This document shows, one piece after another, positions 35,966-48,780 of a DNA stretch of 64,000 nt. Below the pieces are notes generated by a model. The model was not told the DNA's origin. It saw only the letters and a list, made by a program, of their open reading frames with translations, and did not search any database. Positions within the stretch are counted from its first letter, which is position 1. Each line of letters starts with the position of its first letter. The position numbers were made by a program, and so were the translations under genes. The stretch comes from Gossypium raimondii. Taxonomy: Eukaryota; Streptophyta; Magnoliopsida; Malvales; Malvaceae. Location of the stretch: contig NC_068571.1 of NCBI RefSeq assembly GCF_025698545.1, positions 52,051,733-52,115,732 of the forward strand, in the 5' to 3' direction.

Positions 35966-36944
35966 ATTTATAAAGCCCTTTACTAAGTTGGTGTCACCCA
36001 TCAATCGAGTCCCAACTCAGTTAGGAAAATTCTTTTGATGCCCCTTTCACATTTAAAAAAAAAAAGTTATTTGAGGGTACTTTATTCTTTTATTAAAAAA
36101 AACCAATAATATGTGCATAGGATGAGATTTGGACTCATGCCAATTAAGTTAGCAAAACTTCAAATTTACCAGTCAATCAAAGTATTATTTTAATATTTTT
36201 ATACATTTTAATTTTAATATGCACATTTTATTACCTTCATCAATTATGCGTATTAATAATGTTGTTGATTGAAATGAAGTTACAAATTAACTCAACACAA
36301 ACTTAGGATTGATGACAACACCATAATAAATAATTATATCTATTTCGTAATCTTAATTTAACATATTCATGTGTTTATATTTCACTTTCCTTACAACTTA
36401 TTCTAGTTTTATTATTATTTTAATATCGTATATATTTCATGTGTTATTAATTAGTTTCAAATCATACATTTCATTGTTTACCATATGTTATTTTTAAACA
36501 CAAATCGTGCAAAAAACTTTCGAATTATTATTTAATTGTGTTGATTGATGTTTACTTGGGTAATGGTTATTCAATCTGAAAGAGGAAAACAAGTCCCCCC
36601 TCCCCATGTGCAAAAGAAATCTGCTTTTCTTTGTTTCCCACAATTACTGTACGACTGCTTTTCGAGGCTTATTAGTTGAGGGATTCACGTTTTGAAGTTA
36701 CAAGTTTGAGACCACAAATTCAAATTCTTTTTAATAATATATTCTGCGTGCAAACAAAAAGAAAGAAAGGCAAACACCGTATAGTCATCACAAATCATCA
36801 CCATCACATTGAAAAGTCAATGCTTGAGCGAAATTACTACTGAAAACCTTAATTTCTTTGTCTCTTTCAATTACTACAATAATTACACTGGTAATTAACA
36901 CTTTCTTGTTGAATGCATGAGATTCATGTGTGTATATATATACA
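35966..36944. other. Gene-free spacer
   Basis: AT-rich. 36105-36185 ('ggatgagatttggactcatg') looks like a fragment of a tRNA-derived or other short repeat. No coding frame. Confidence 0.35.
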
Positions 36945-37385
36945 TGGTTAGAGTTGTGTGACTCGAATTCTGATAAATTATTTGTACGTTAAGTTAAATA
37001 AAATATATTTTTTTCTAGAAGATTTAGTATTTATTAGTATAATATATTTAACACTTATTAGCATAGTTTATTTGACTTGCTAATTTAGCCTATAAATAGG
37101 TTTTTACAACCTTAGAAAACACATCCATTAGAGATTAGAACTCATAACACATTTAGAGAATTTTGTGTTTACGTTTTGAGGGTTCTTTGTTTTTGGATTT
37201 TCGGGGTTTAATTTTTATCTCTATATTTTGTACTCTTCGCTCTTTTGCCATTATAGTAAAATTATTTTTGCCCGTGATTTTTTTATCCTATTTGGAAGGG
37301 TTTTTCCACGTTAAATTTGTGTATTCAATTTCTCAATTTATTCCGCTATTTTTTTATTTGTTGCTTAATCGGGTTGATCCTAACA
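36945..37385 (+). mobile_element. Ty1-copia LTR (5' LTR of a truncated element)
   Basis: Begins TGGTTAG and ends CTAACA, imperfect inverted tips of TG...CA type, 441 bp. It contains a promoter-like cctataaatagg near 37090. It is followed directly by a tRNA-iMet type primer-binding site, which fixes the right end. Confidence 0.8.
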
Positions 37386-37387
37386 AG

Positions 37388-37399
37388 TAGTATCAGAGC
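37388..37399 (+). promoter_or_regulatory. Copia primer-binding site (initiator Met tRNA)
   Basis: TAGTATCAGAGC, one change from TGGTATCAGAGC, the usual complement of the 3' end of initiator-Met tRNA. It lies 2 bp after the LTR. Confidence 0.82.
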
Positions 37400-37444
37400 T
37401 AGTTCAATTTTCATAGATCAGCCCGTTCAGAGATAGCAGTAACA

Positions 37445-37667
37445 ATGTTTGAAATTGAGAAGTTTGATGGTGAGACAAATTTCAATCTGTGGCAAGTTCG
37501 GATGATAGCAATTCTAGTTCAAAACAGTTTGAAAAAGGTTATTACTGGAAAGAAGCCTGAGAATCTAAATCAAACAGAATGGGAACAGCTTGATGAAAAG
37601 GCCTTGTCTGCAATCTAGTTGTGTCTCGCGAATACAATATTGCAGGAGGTATTGATGGAGAAAACCT
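37445..37667 (+). pseudogene. 5' fragment of copia gag, with an internal stop
   Basis: ATG at 37445 opens MFEIEKFDGETNFNLWQVRM, the standard start of plant copia gag proteins. The frame meets TAG at 37616-37618, where a Gln codon is expected, and then continues LCLANTILQEVLMEK before homology stops near 37667. The element is therefore broken by both a nonsense change and a truncation. The sequence beyond belongs to an unrelated LTR. Confidence 0.85.
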
Positions 37668-38336
37668 CATTTACCAATATTTCAATCAATAATTTAATAC
37701 TTTAAAACGCTACTAATCATACTTAATAAATTGATTCACTTTTTTATTTATCATTCAAAAGATTATAACCATTTACTCACAACCAAGATCATTTAGCATA
37801 TATATATATATTTATATATACAACTCGTGTTCAATCACCTAGTACATGCCACTTAAACAAAAGGAAGAAATACATCACCAAAATTTTCTTGATGGAGTCG
37901 GGATCTTTCTAGATCTTTGAATCGGACCTTGAACTCTAATGACTGCATGACGGAAACAATCAGTCATTGAGTATTTCATACTCAGTGGTATTACTATAAT
38001 GTAAATTATTTAAGTAAAATAACAAATAAACATGTCAAATTATATAACAATTAATTCATAAATAAACTAATTTATTCTTAACTTTCATTTCTCAACAATA
38101 ACAACTCAATTTGGCTATTCATCAATTTAATATCATATAACATTTCATTTGAACATAAATCTCTTCATGAATCTTTGATTCATTCTTTTCATTCTCATTT
38201 CTCAATTTCAATTCACTTTTCATTTCATGAATAAAGTTGATCATTTTTATTCGATTTTTTCTATTCCATTTATTTGCCCCTATTAACAAGACTCGAACTT
38301 TGGCAGATACACGGATCCAACCAAACACACCAGAAG

Positions 38337-38465
38337 GGCACCTAGTGCCTCATCTGATAGTTCGAAGCAAAGCTGACACCCTGTGTCTCATCGGCCAAGC
38401 AGAAGTAAGTCGGTACCCAGTACCTCATCGAATCTATTCGAAGAAATATAGTGACACCCAGTGTC
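38337..38465 (-). repeat. Array of four covarying palindromes, ~38-bp period
   Basis: GGCACctaGTGCC (38337), GACACcctGTGTC (38375), GGTACccaGTACC (38412) and GACACccaGTGTC (38453). Stems are 5 bp, loops 3 nt. Each is followed closely by TCATC. Stem changes at the second and third pairs are compensated in the opposite arm in every unit. Confidence 0.88.
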
Positions 38466-39917
38466 TCATCAACTCAAGGTCAAAGTATCCCTGAACTCTT
38501 CCAATCCTATGGCATGCCAACTATATCCGACTCAGCCCGACTAGTTAATAGGGTATTCAAACCATTTTTCTATTTCAAATTCACTTTCGATTCAATCATA
38601 ATTCAATTCAATTTCACTTTCCACTTTTTAATCAATACACAGTTCAGATAATTTCACTTCAATTTAATTCATTTCGATTCACTTTTCCAATCAATATGCA
38701 ATTCATATATTCACACATATTCATACTTTCATTCACTTTTATTCAATGCAATATTTTACTACTCACCTCAATTTCACTTACCAAGTGCTTTAATTGAAAT
38801 TTAACAATTGAAAATAAATAAATTCAAATTATAGTAATACAAACCATAAATCTCCCGTTTTAGTCCTCGATAGCTTTCTCCTTTCCTTTTGATGCCGATG
38901 CCTCGGGTTCTTTCCTAGCTACGAAAATAATAATAATTTTCGCTATTAATTACAACATTAAATTAAAAATAAATAATTGAATTTCTAATCAATTCTTACC
39001 TTATTCCCAATTTAATCTTAACTAAGTTTACTTACTTTCCTAATTCAATTCACACTCTATTTCTATTCAAATTTCATCCAAACTCAAATTTAACTATTAA
39101 AATTTCAGCATATTTTCCTAATTTCGAATTTCCCTCAATTTAGTCCCTAAAACATAAAACTTATAATTTCTTTTACAATTTAATCCTTTTATCAATTCTA
39201 ACTTAAAATTTATTCAATTAAATCCCTAATTCAACAATTTATTCAACATGAACCATGCTTAACAACTTATAAACTTCCAAAACCTCAACTTAATTTCATC
39301 AAAACTCTACTCTAAAACTTCTAAAACATCAAAATTAAAAGAAAAGGGCTTAATTGGCTTACCAAATTAAACTCCAAGCTTTAAAAACCCTATTTTCCCT
39401 TTTTCTTTCTTTTTCTTCTTCCTTTCTTTCCTTTCCCCTGTTTCGAAATAGCTTCTGTTCTTTTTCTTCTCTGTTTCTTTCTTTTACTTTATTTTATTTG
39501 CTTTATTTTTTAATTACTAAATAATTAATATAATATTAATATAAAATATCGTATGCTTAAATATTAAGTAAACCAATTGTTTAATTACATTTGTACATAT
39601 TTATTTTATTACATTTGTATAAATTTTATACCATTTATTTGTCAATCATTTTATTTATTTAATAAAATCTATTTAACAACAATTGATAATATTACAAATG
39701 TACATATATATTTTATTTATAAAAGTACAATATCATCTATACCATACACTTGTCATCATTTATTTTATTTATCACACAAAAATCTTATAATTTAATTATT
39801 TATCTAATAAATATCTATTTAATAATTTAATATAATTATTACAAATGTATATACTTCTATTAATACATTTGTATTAAATCACTTCTATGCATTTGTCTTT
39901 GTTTAACTTATTTCATA

Positions 39918-39918
<1 letters not shown>

Positions 39919-39967
<49 letters not shown>
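39919..39967. repeat. (AAT)n microsatellite
   Basis: About 16 AAT/ATA units in a row. Confidence 0.95.
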
Positions 39968-39971
<4 letters not shown>

Positions 39972-40318
39972 TAATTTATTATTTAATATTAAACCTTAAT
40001 GATTATTAATGAAATTAAAAAATATATCACATAAAATCTTCAATCTTACCCACTTATGCCTCTTCATACTTGTGAATTGGCTTAATTGCCATTTTGGTCC
40101 TTTATACTTTCTTTTAATCTTAAGTAAACTTTTACCCTTTACTCTATTTAATCCTTTTCCTAATTATTCTTAATTAGACTAAATTCACCTATCTAAAACC
40201 TAATTAAACACACAAATAGTCTCGTAAATATTTCTAATAATTATTTTCGAACTCAATTTACTAAGACGGAGGCCCGATATCATACTTTTCTGATGCCCGT
40301 GAATTTTGGGTCATTACA

Positions 40319-41144
40319 TAATGTGAAGTTACATGGTACTAGCAAAAGTCTTTGGTTGATAGCAATAGCGGCATCATGTTGGTCTATTTGGCTCGCAACG
40401 AACAAAATGGTGTTTGAAAGAAAGGTGTTGTCTATGGATACGCTGAAATTTCATTCCAAGATGAGAGCATTGTTGCGGGTAAGAGTTGCTTTCGATGAGT
40501 GTATGGTACAAGAAAGATTATGGTGGTTACGTCCGTCTAAGTGCAGGTTCGATTCCAAACCTGTTACACTGGGTTGGCGTTATCCTCCTCATGGGTGGCT
40601 GAAGTTTAACATAAGTGGAATGGCAACTGAGGAAGCTATGGGCTGTGGAGGTGTTCTTAGAGACGAGGAAGGAAATGTAAGAGCTTTATTCTCGGGACAA
40701 TGTGATGCCATTGATGCGAGATTCAGCTAAATTAGGAGCAATAAGTACTGCGTTGGATGTAATAATTGAGATAGGGTGGAGGGGAACTGATTTGATTATT
40801 GTTGAAATTGGGTCACGGGTGGCATATAATTGGTTATTGAATAAAGACAGGAGACCTTGGTTGCAACAAACTACATTCGCAGATATGGAAAGGAGACTAG
40901 CCTGTGTGGGTGATGTAGCATTTTCAAAAGCAAAGCAACATGGCAATGAAATAGCAGAAACATTAGCGTCAGCAGGTATTAATCATAGGGTTATGTTCAA
41001 GGCGTGGTGGTGAATGTTAGATTGGTGATTAGAATGTCTGGTTTTCATGTTATATTAGCTTTTGTGACAATTGTATTGTTTAACTGGAACTACTGTTTTG
41101 TTGCTTTTAAACAGAATAGTTTGACTGAAGCCAAAAAAAAAAAA
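40319..41144 (+). pseudogene. 3' end of a LINE: RNase H domain, frameshifted, with poly(A)-like tail
   Basis: First frame: ...SLWLIAIAASCWSIWLATN... then WLKFNISGMATEEAMGCGG and VLRDEEGNVRALFSG. This is the plant LINE linker plus RNase H (RVT_3) fold. A frameshift near 40720 moves the remainder (AKLGAISTALDVIIEIGW ... ETLASAGINHR) to another frame, ending at 41013. The first catalytic Asp (normally FNVDGA) is Ser, and the ESDS motif is EIGS, so the site is dead as well as broken. A run of 12 A at 41131-41142 may be the retroposed tail. The 5' side is cut by the LTR end at 40318. Confidence 0.82.
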
Positions 41145-42120
41145 GGATGAACATTAGCTACAAGTGATGCAGGAAGAGTTGAACTAATTTGAAAGGAATG
41201 ATGTATAACAGTTAGTACTCAGAACAAAAAACAACATTGTTATAAGAATAAAATGGATTTTTAAGAACAAAACAAATAAGCAATTCGTTAATTAACTATA
41301 TGGTTCTTTTGGTATTGTTAATAAATCATATGATGATACATCGTAAAAAAATTAATAATAAATTCAAGTGGCTTTATTTATATTGACGTATTAAAATTTG
41401 GTTCATTGACCGTGTATATATAAAATTGTTAAACCATCTACACATCATATAAAAGTTCTTGAAGTTTGAGTTTAGTACATTATAGCAATGTATGAAATTA
41501 TTGTCAATGAATTAAATGATGATACATCATAAAAAAAACTTTTAAAATAAATACAAATGACTTCATTTATAATGATATGTAAACTGAATTTACTAATCGT
41601 ATATAAAATTATAAATTATCGGTGCACCAAATATAAATCTTTAAATTTTAAATCTGATATTTCAAAATCTAACATTTAATTTTTCTTCTTATTTACAAAT
41701 TGTTTTTTATATATAATTTTATTTTAGAAATTTGTATATGCCCATGGTAGAGGGAGTAGGTAAACTACATCATTTGGAACAATGAACCACCTGTATTCCC
41801 CATGTATTTAAAAGGTTACATTTGAATCGATTGAGTATTAATTCGATTGGCATGCGTATTGTTGTCAATGTAGAAAGACGTCGATTCAAGTATGCTAAAA
41901 CACATTATTCTCCTATTTATGGGTTGAGGGTTGGGAGGAGCTTTAATTATCTTCCAATTTAAGGTAACCCATGTACAATAATGTGCAATTTGGCACATTT
42001 GGTTCTTTATTTTCTACCCATAATTTATTAAGTTACATATACACATCTCAATACATAACAAGTATATAATTGGTTGACCTTAAAGTATATATATATATAT
42101 ATAAATGGTTTGAAAATTAA
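41145..42120. other. Gene-free stretch with a short SINE-like repeat
   Basis: AT-rich. 41830-41950 contains 'gcgtattgttgtcaatgtag' and 'cgattcaagtatgctaaaac', which recur at 55245-55330. The rest has two weakly repeated 'gatacatc' segments (41334, 41521). No gene. Confidence 0.4.
41830..41950. repeat. Possible tRNA-derived SINE fragment, copy 1
   Basis: Shares about 100 bp with 55235-55335, including 'tattgttgtcaatgtagaa' and 'aaaacacattat', and a B-box-like GATTCAAGT (GGTTCGAGT in the other copy). A pol III origin is inferred only from that box. Confidence 0.4.
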
Positions 42121-42536
42121 GGGTAAATTATCTTGGTAGTCACTTAATTATTAGTATATTTTATTGGTCATCCAATTATTCAAAATTTTGTCACCAATTG
42201 TTAAATTATTAACAGAAAAATAACTTGACAGCTTTTAAAATTGTCATAATAGCAACTTTAACCTCAACATTTATACATTGTGTAATTTGATCTTTTTGTA
42301 GTTTTAATTTTATTGACATTGAGAGTAAATTGACACAAATGTATAAATATCGAGTGTTAAAGTTACTATTATGACAAATCTAAAATCCACCACGTCATAT
42401 TAACATTGGTTATTTAACTAATGGTGACTCAAAAAGACAAATTTGTATGGTTGGATGACTATTTTGTAGCTTTTTATAAGTGGGCGACAAAAAAAGATTC
42501 TTACCTATGTTTGGGTGACTAATAATGTAGTTTACC
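42121..42536. repeat. TIR element, family M5
   Basis: Left end 'gggtaaattatcttggtagt', right end 'tgactaataatgtagtttac' then CCC. These are inverted complements with a few changes. Inner arms ('gtcatccaattattcaaaat' against 'ggttggatgactattttgta') are also inverted. About 416 bp, no coding capacity. Confidence 0.78.
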
Positions 42537-45338
42537 CAAAAATTAATTAATTTTTTTTTAGTACAAATGGCTGTGCTTGAACTAAAATTGAAGATAACTC
42601 TTTTATCCCAACTCATAAGCTCGAGTCTTTGCTCTTTTTCCTAGATATTCGAAAATGGAAATATTTTTTAAAATTACAAAATATAAACTGTGTCTTTCCC
42701 CGAAATTAAATTGGCATGTGAATGTGAAGATGAAATGTGTGTGGATATCAAAGAAAAAAAAAAAAAAACTAGAAATTGTGGCACGTGGGTGAAATTTTTT
42801 TAAAAAAAAAATTAAAAAATTAAAGTTGTATTTTATGACTAACAACATATTTTAAAATCGGGTACAGTTATTGTCCGAGCCCTAGTTTTGTGAAAATAAA
42901 GGAGACAATTGTTGTTTGATCCGATAAATAAACCTTGTTTAAGTCAACAAGTTCATAACTTGATCCCAAGTGTTTAAAATAAAATAAAATAAAATAAAAT
43001 CTTACAACTTAACTACAAAATCACAGTCTGTAATACAAAGTAACGTTTAATCTACGTACCTCACCAACTTGTCAATAAGAACATTATTAGTTCATCAGTG
43101 GTCAATAATTGTTGAATCTCTAGATTCAATTGTTGCTTCCATTTTTTTCTCAGAAAATTATTTAATAAATTCATTTTTTTATTTGATATTTTATTAATAT
43201 TTTTTTGAGTGTTCTTTGTGCTCGTTTTGTTATTCATGTTTAGGGTTTGTGGTTACCTCTCTCAACAATGTCGTATTCAAAATTTAAACTTGCATTGATA
43301 CATATAAAAAAATACTTAAAATTTCTATCGAGGTTTAAAATCAAAGCGAGCTAAATAAAAATAGAATTTTTTTTAAATTAAATTAAAGTAAAGTAAAGTA
43401 AAATATATAAATATGCTTATAATTTGGGTATTATTGATTTTTTTATCTACATGAGTTGATGTTCGATTAAGTCGTGATTAGGGATGATGACAACCAGCAT
43501 AGACCTTCCCCCAGAAAAGGTAAATTTTCATTTTTAATCTCTTTGAGAAATTCTAAAACCATAATTCATTTAAAATTTTCAGAAAGAATAAGTTAATGCA
43601 ATAATAAAATTGTACTTTAGTCCCTTAAAAATTTATATTTCAAATTTGACCCTCAAATTAAATTTTTGACTTCATCATTGTGGATGCATAATTTTAAAAA
43701 TCACTACCACCTCCATAACTGTTGGATGCATCTATCTCCGCCCTGCCCTCCTCCGCTTCAATTTAATTTTTGCTACTTACCCTTAATATTTTCAATATTA
43801 AAATATAATTTTTCAAAAAAAGCTTTAAACATAAAAATTATATGATTACGTTATTACATTTTTTCCTTGTTAATATTTTATATATACAATAATAAAAGAT
43901 CACCCATCTCATCCTACATCCACTTAAAAGAAAATTGTTTCATTCAAAACGAATCAGTTCAAAATTTAGGGGGCAATTTTAAATTTACCATCCTTAAGTT
44001 ATAAAAAAAAAAAAAGGGAAAGCAATGGGAATTAGCTTTAGTTTTGGCAATAAATAGTTAAAATTTAAAAATTGAAATCCTATTTAAATATTAATATTAA
44101 TATTTAAGTAAAAAGAAATTGGAGGATCCAATGATGATTGAGAGAGAGAGGCAAAATCCTCAAAGCCTGGAACCAAAATGTTCCCAATTTCAATAATACA
44201 TTACGTATGTAAACACCATTGGCAAATAAATAAATAAAATCATAGCGTTTGCTGTTTTACGTTAAGGTTTCCTTTTCCCAAAAAGAAATTTATTGCCCTA
44301 AAATTGAATTGACTTTGAAGCCAGTTACAATGAGACATTTAGTTTTAGTCAACTAATTTACATCCTATAAGTTAGCTCAAGACTTATAAATTACGGGTAA
44401 AAACAAAATTTATATAAAAAATAAGACTTATAAATAAATACTAATAACATAATCAATATTCATTATAATTATTATATTTCGTCTTCGTAATCATTTATAC
44501 AATTAATATTTTAACAATTCAACTGGATTGGCCCAACTGAATTCAATTTAAATAATGAAAAATTTTTAAAATTTAAAATTAATGACAAAATATCGATTAA
44601 AATATATTTTAATATTTTATTAAATTTTGAACGATGAAATGAGCTTTTTGAGTTGACTGGCCGAAAACAACCTTGAGCTTGAAATATTTTTGACACAAGC
44701 CTCGGCTCAGCTTGCCGCATGGACACCTTTAATATCAAGTTTGATATAAATTAGTTTTTTTTTTAAACTTACTTGTTTTGTGCAAAAAAAAAAAAACTTT
44801 TAACCATTAAATTTTATTAATATATATAAATAATATTTTAAATCGATATGATATAAATATCAAATCGGTTAAAAATTTACATGTATTATAAGTACATATA
44901 TATATCTTGGTAAATTCAATGGTTGGACTGTTAACATATTAATCGTAAAGCCTCTTTAATTTTACATTGGTGCAAGTAGATCCATTCGTCAAAGTTTATA
45001 TTGAGTTTCTGATTTAGGGTTTAAGATGTCGAGTTTTAAATTTCAAGTTTATGTTTAAATACAACTACTAATTAACATTTATTTATGTCTTCCACTATTT
45101 GTTATCAACTAACAGTACATGAGAGTCAAAATGTGTCCAACATTCACCCTATAATATATATCTGTTGGTATGTATGTAAAACAAAATATATATACGTCTG
45201 TATACATGTGATATTGCAACCTGGCCATGAAACATAGGGCCAACCTTTGTGGACTAACAAGACGAGGTCGTCTGTCTATTTTGGAAATAATTCATATTAG
45301 GCTCTAGGCATAATCAAATAAAGTTTATTGACGTATCG
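42537..45338. other. Gene-free AT-rich stretch
   Basis: Long A/T runs, short tandem tracts (aaaat repeats near 42978-43000, 'aaagtaaagtaaagtaaa' near 43387) and eroded hAT-like text near 44640-44730 ('gcctcggctcagcttgcc'). No gene. Confidence 0.4.
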
Positions 45339-45711
45339 GTAAAAGTATTATGGAAGCTATTATATTAGGAGTTCGATTCTATTTTGTTACTTTTACTTAA
45401 AAAAATAAGTAATTTTACTTTATGTATATTGGATCAAAAAGTAAATTGGTTCTCTTATAAAAAATTTCATCCATTTCTATTGTTAAAAACCAGTCCATGT
45501 ATGTAAGATAGAATGAGATACACATGACACGCCATGTATAACGGTTTGGTTATTCATTAATCACGTCAATTTTAATAGTAGAAATAGATGAAATTTTAAT
45601 AGAAAGAACCAGATTGTTTTTACTATAATATACAAGGACTAATTTACTTGTTTTTAAGTAAAGTAAAATGCAATCTAATTCCTAATACAAGAACCTCTAT
45701 ACTACTTTTAT
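45339..45711. repeat. Foldback MITE, family M1, copy 4
   Basis: Left 'aaaagtattatggaagctat', right 'acaagaacctctatactact'. Interior arms 'aatttcatccatttctattg' and 'gtagaaatagatgaaatttt' are inverted complements. It lies in a gene-free region. Confidence 0.78.
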
Positions 45712-47210
45712 CTTGATTGGTCTAATAATTCATTCAGTATTATATCCCTATGCTTGGGGGTTTAGAATTTTCATTTTATTAATACTAAAAATAATTTTAA
45801 AATAAATTTGCTTAAATTATGATTATTTTAGTTTTTTATTAGGAAAATGAAAATATATTATAATTATTTTTTAGATTTGAAAGGATTTCAAATTGGGTAA
45901 ATTAATATCTAGATCCATCATTTTAAATATATTATTTGAAAATAAATAAATTTATATTTTTGCAGGATATAAATATTCAACATTCTCTATCGACCTACAA
46001 TTAACTTAAAACTAAGTATTTAAATGCATTATATCATAAACAAAAATGGGTAGTAAATTGTTACAATTTATAAATCCTAAATTGATTTGCAAATGTCTAA
46101 ATATATAATTTTAAAATAAACTATTCGAATTATTTTATATTATATTTTTTAATAATTGGGTCGAGGAAAATTTTATTAACTCTTAGTTCACGTATGTTGT
46201 ATGTGATTTTATTTGTTTAAGTTTTATCATTTATTAAACAAAACAATTCTATTTTAGGTAATTGATCGGAAATAACATTATTCAAAATTAAAATTTATAA
46301 ATTATTTTATTAATTCAAATATTATAATAATAAAAGAATTCCTAATTGCATATATATATAATGCTTAAAACTACTAATAATCATTTCTCAACCTTTAACT
46401 AGAAGGATAAATGAGCTCAAGTGCACTCAAACTCACATTTTCTTATATCGGTAACAATAACGATACTAACAGATAAATATAATGTAATATAAATTTAATA
46501 TAATATAATAATACTCCAAATGCAAGAATGTTGTCTTATTTTGAAAATGAATTTTCATCGATGATTAAATATTTTAATAATATGAACCAATACAAACATG
46601 ATAAAATGACATCACAATTGAAATAAGAATGAAAGAGAATTAAGCAAAATTTATTTATGGGATACATAAGATTTAAATTTTAAAATCCAACATCCATATG
46701 TCATAAAGCGAAAATGGTGAAACTTAAAATCTAGATATTTAAAGATTTAAGATTTTTGCCTTAATCAATAATATCGAAGTTTTATTGATCGAGGCGGTCG
46801 AATTAAATTATATATTTTTACGATAATAAAAATATAATTTCATCATTTTAATATTTTTAGAATTTTGAAAGGATTAAATGAAACATATATCATTTTAAGG
46901 GTCAAAATACAATTTTATTATTATTAATTTAAAATTTTATAAAAAAGAGAATTTTTTTTTTGATTTTTGGGAGGTTGAGACCGCTCCCGTAGGCATCCAA
47001 ATGTTTGCATGGAATACTCGTGTCCTCAATCATACACTAAAAAGAACGGTCTTCATAAAATGAATAACTTGATGTGAACTCTTGTTAGGCTATGACGTCG
47101 TGCAAGACAAAGATGTAGGCAAGAAATCAACATGTCTTCTATCAAAATTTTTCATTTTCATTAGATTTTGATTTTTTTTAAATGTATATTTTAAAATTCT
47201 TATTAATTTA
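45712..47210. other. Gene-free stretch
   Basis: AT-rich. 46780-46995 is a copy of the small 'gaggcggtcgaattaaatta' family (related to 28608 and 49418). Nothing else recognised. Confidence 0.35.
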
Positions 47211-47581
47211 TAGGTTAAATTATTTCATAAATATTTGTCTTCTTTGTAAATTCAGAATTTATTCATTATACTTTTATTTCTAAGAATTTAATCGTTTTAC
47301 TTTTCAAATTTAAAAGTCGATTCAATCGTTAACACTGTTAAAATTATTTTGTTAAATTCAATTTTATTACATCATTACTTTTTAGTTACATTGCTACTAA
47401 GCGAGTGTCTTTTTCCATTTCAAAATGTCAAACCAACAAATTTAACATAAAAATAGTGTTAACAATTATACTTAAATTTGAAATTCAAAAATAGAAAAAC
47501 TAAATTACTATAAATAAAAGTACATGAACTAAATTTTAAATTGGTAAAAATATAAATACCTATGATATATTTCAACCTAAT
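47211..47581. repeat. TIR element, family M3, copy 2
   Basis: Left 'taggttaaattatttcataa', right 'tatgatatatttcaacctaa'. Interior 'tatacttttatttctaagaa' and 'aaataaaagtacatgaacta' are inverted. Same organisation as 21357-21719. Confidence 0.72.
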
Positions 47582-48780
47582 CTACAATTTTAAAAATTCT
47601 ATATAGTTTAACTGAGAGTCCAAATTTCAACCAATCCAATTTTTTTAACCATGTCAAAGATTCTGCCAATGTCACATTGTCATCGCCCAAATTAAATTTA
47701 GATATTTTTTCGTTCACTTAAATTTTTGTAGCCAAAATTTTAAATAATTTAAAGTTCTGAAGCTATTTCAAGTTATTTATTTAAATTATTTTAAGTTTAT
47801 TTCAATTTGAATTCTAACGGTTACGTTTCACAATCAAATCGGATTATAATAATTGATGGAGTTTGGTTTTAAATTGATTAAAATATGCTATTAATCTTTG
47901 TATTTAATCTACGTACTTTAAAAGTAAATTAAACCTTTTACTTCTTTAAGTTAAAAATTTAGTCTAATCAATATCATTGTTGGCAAATTTTAATAAAATT
48001 TGCCAACTTAACATATTTATTTTCCATCAACCATATGGCATACACATAAGTATAGCTTGTGACGCATAAAAGAAGTTAATACGTAAAACAATTTCAAAGA
48101 CAAACAAGAAATCGATTATTAGCACACATGAGAAACAACCAAAAAGGCAAAAATTTGATACCATATGATAAGAAGCAGCAGACCAAGATCAAATTCAAAT
48201 TGTTTGATGCAAAGGAACTTGAAAATTGTGTTTGAATGTTAGAACAATTTAAGAAAACAAACTAAGAAGAATAAGTAGTCAAGAACTAAAATTAAATGGA
48301 TGAATAGAAAGATCGAATCGAATAGGAGATGAATAGTAGATAGTTGTACAATTAAACCCTCTAAGATATAAACCTCAACAAATTCAATTAAATGCTCTAA
48401 TTAACCCTCTAAGAAATAATCATTGGCAAATTGAAGAATGAAGAATGGATTCTCACAACTCGTTGAAGAAAATCGAGAAGAAGAGCTACTTTAAAAAATT
48501 ATAAGAAAATAGTCTTGCATGAAAGAAATTAACTCCAAGAGTTGAAAATTTTATTAATAAATGAATGTCTTTAATGAATAATAAAGAAGTCTTTATATAG
48601 GTTAGCTAATTACATCGAAATCAAACTCTCAAGTATAATTAAACTCTAATTAATCTAAATAAAAGGTATTTTACTATAACTGAACTTTCTTATATCAAAC
48701 TACTAAACAACTTAAAATACTTAAAAACATCCTAAAATTCAAAATAAATAAATAATAAAAATATAAAACCTAATAGATAT
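47582..48780. other. Gene-free stretch
   Basis: AT-rich with no recognised element boundary. Confidence 0.3.

Larger units (their letters stand above)
37668..40318 (-). mobile_element. TGTAATGACCC-type LTR (gypsy-like), left end not resolved
   Basis: On the minus strand it starts TGTAATGACCCAAAATTCAC at 40318. This and the following 'ggcctccgtcttagtaaatt' are the style of LTR start I associate with cotton gypsy elements. A microsatellite of AAT units interrupts it at 39920-39967. An array of four palindromes lies at 38337-38465. The left boundary is not clear, and no polymerase sequence is attached. Between 38900 and 40260 the sequence is mostly AT-rich, pyrimidine-biased LTR body. Confidence 0.6.

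Noticed and set aside
37163..37390. 75-codon hydrophobic frame
   Set aside because: Lies inside the copia LTR; T-rich LTR sequence, not a gene.
38237..38651. Frames over the second palindrome array as a possible gene
   Set aside because: Inside an LTR, no recognised domain, and frames change across the array.
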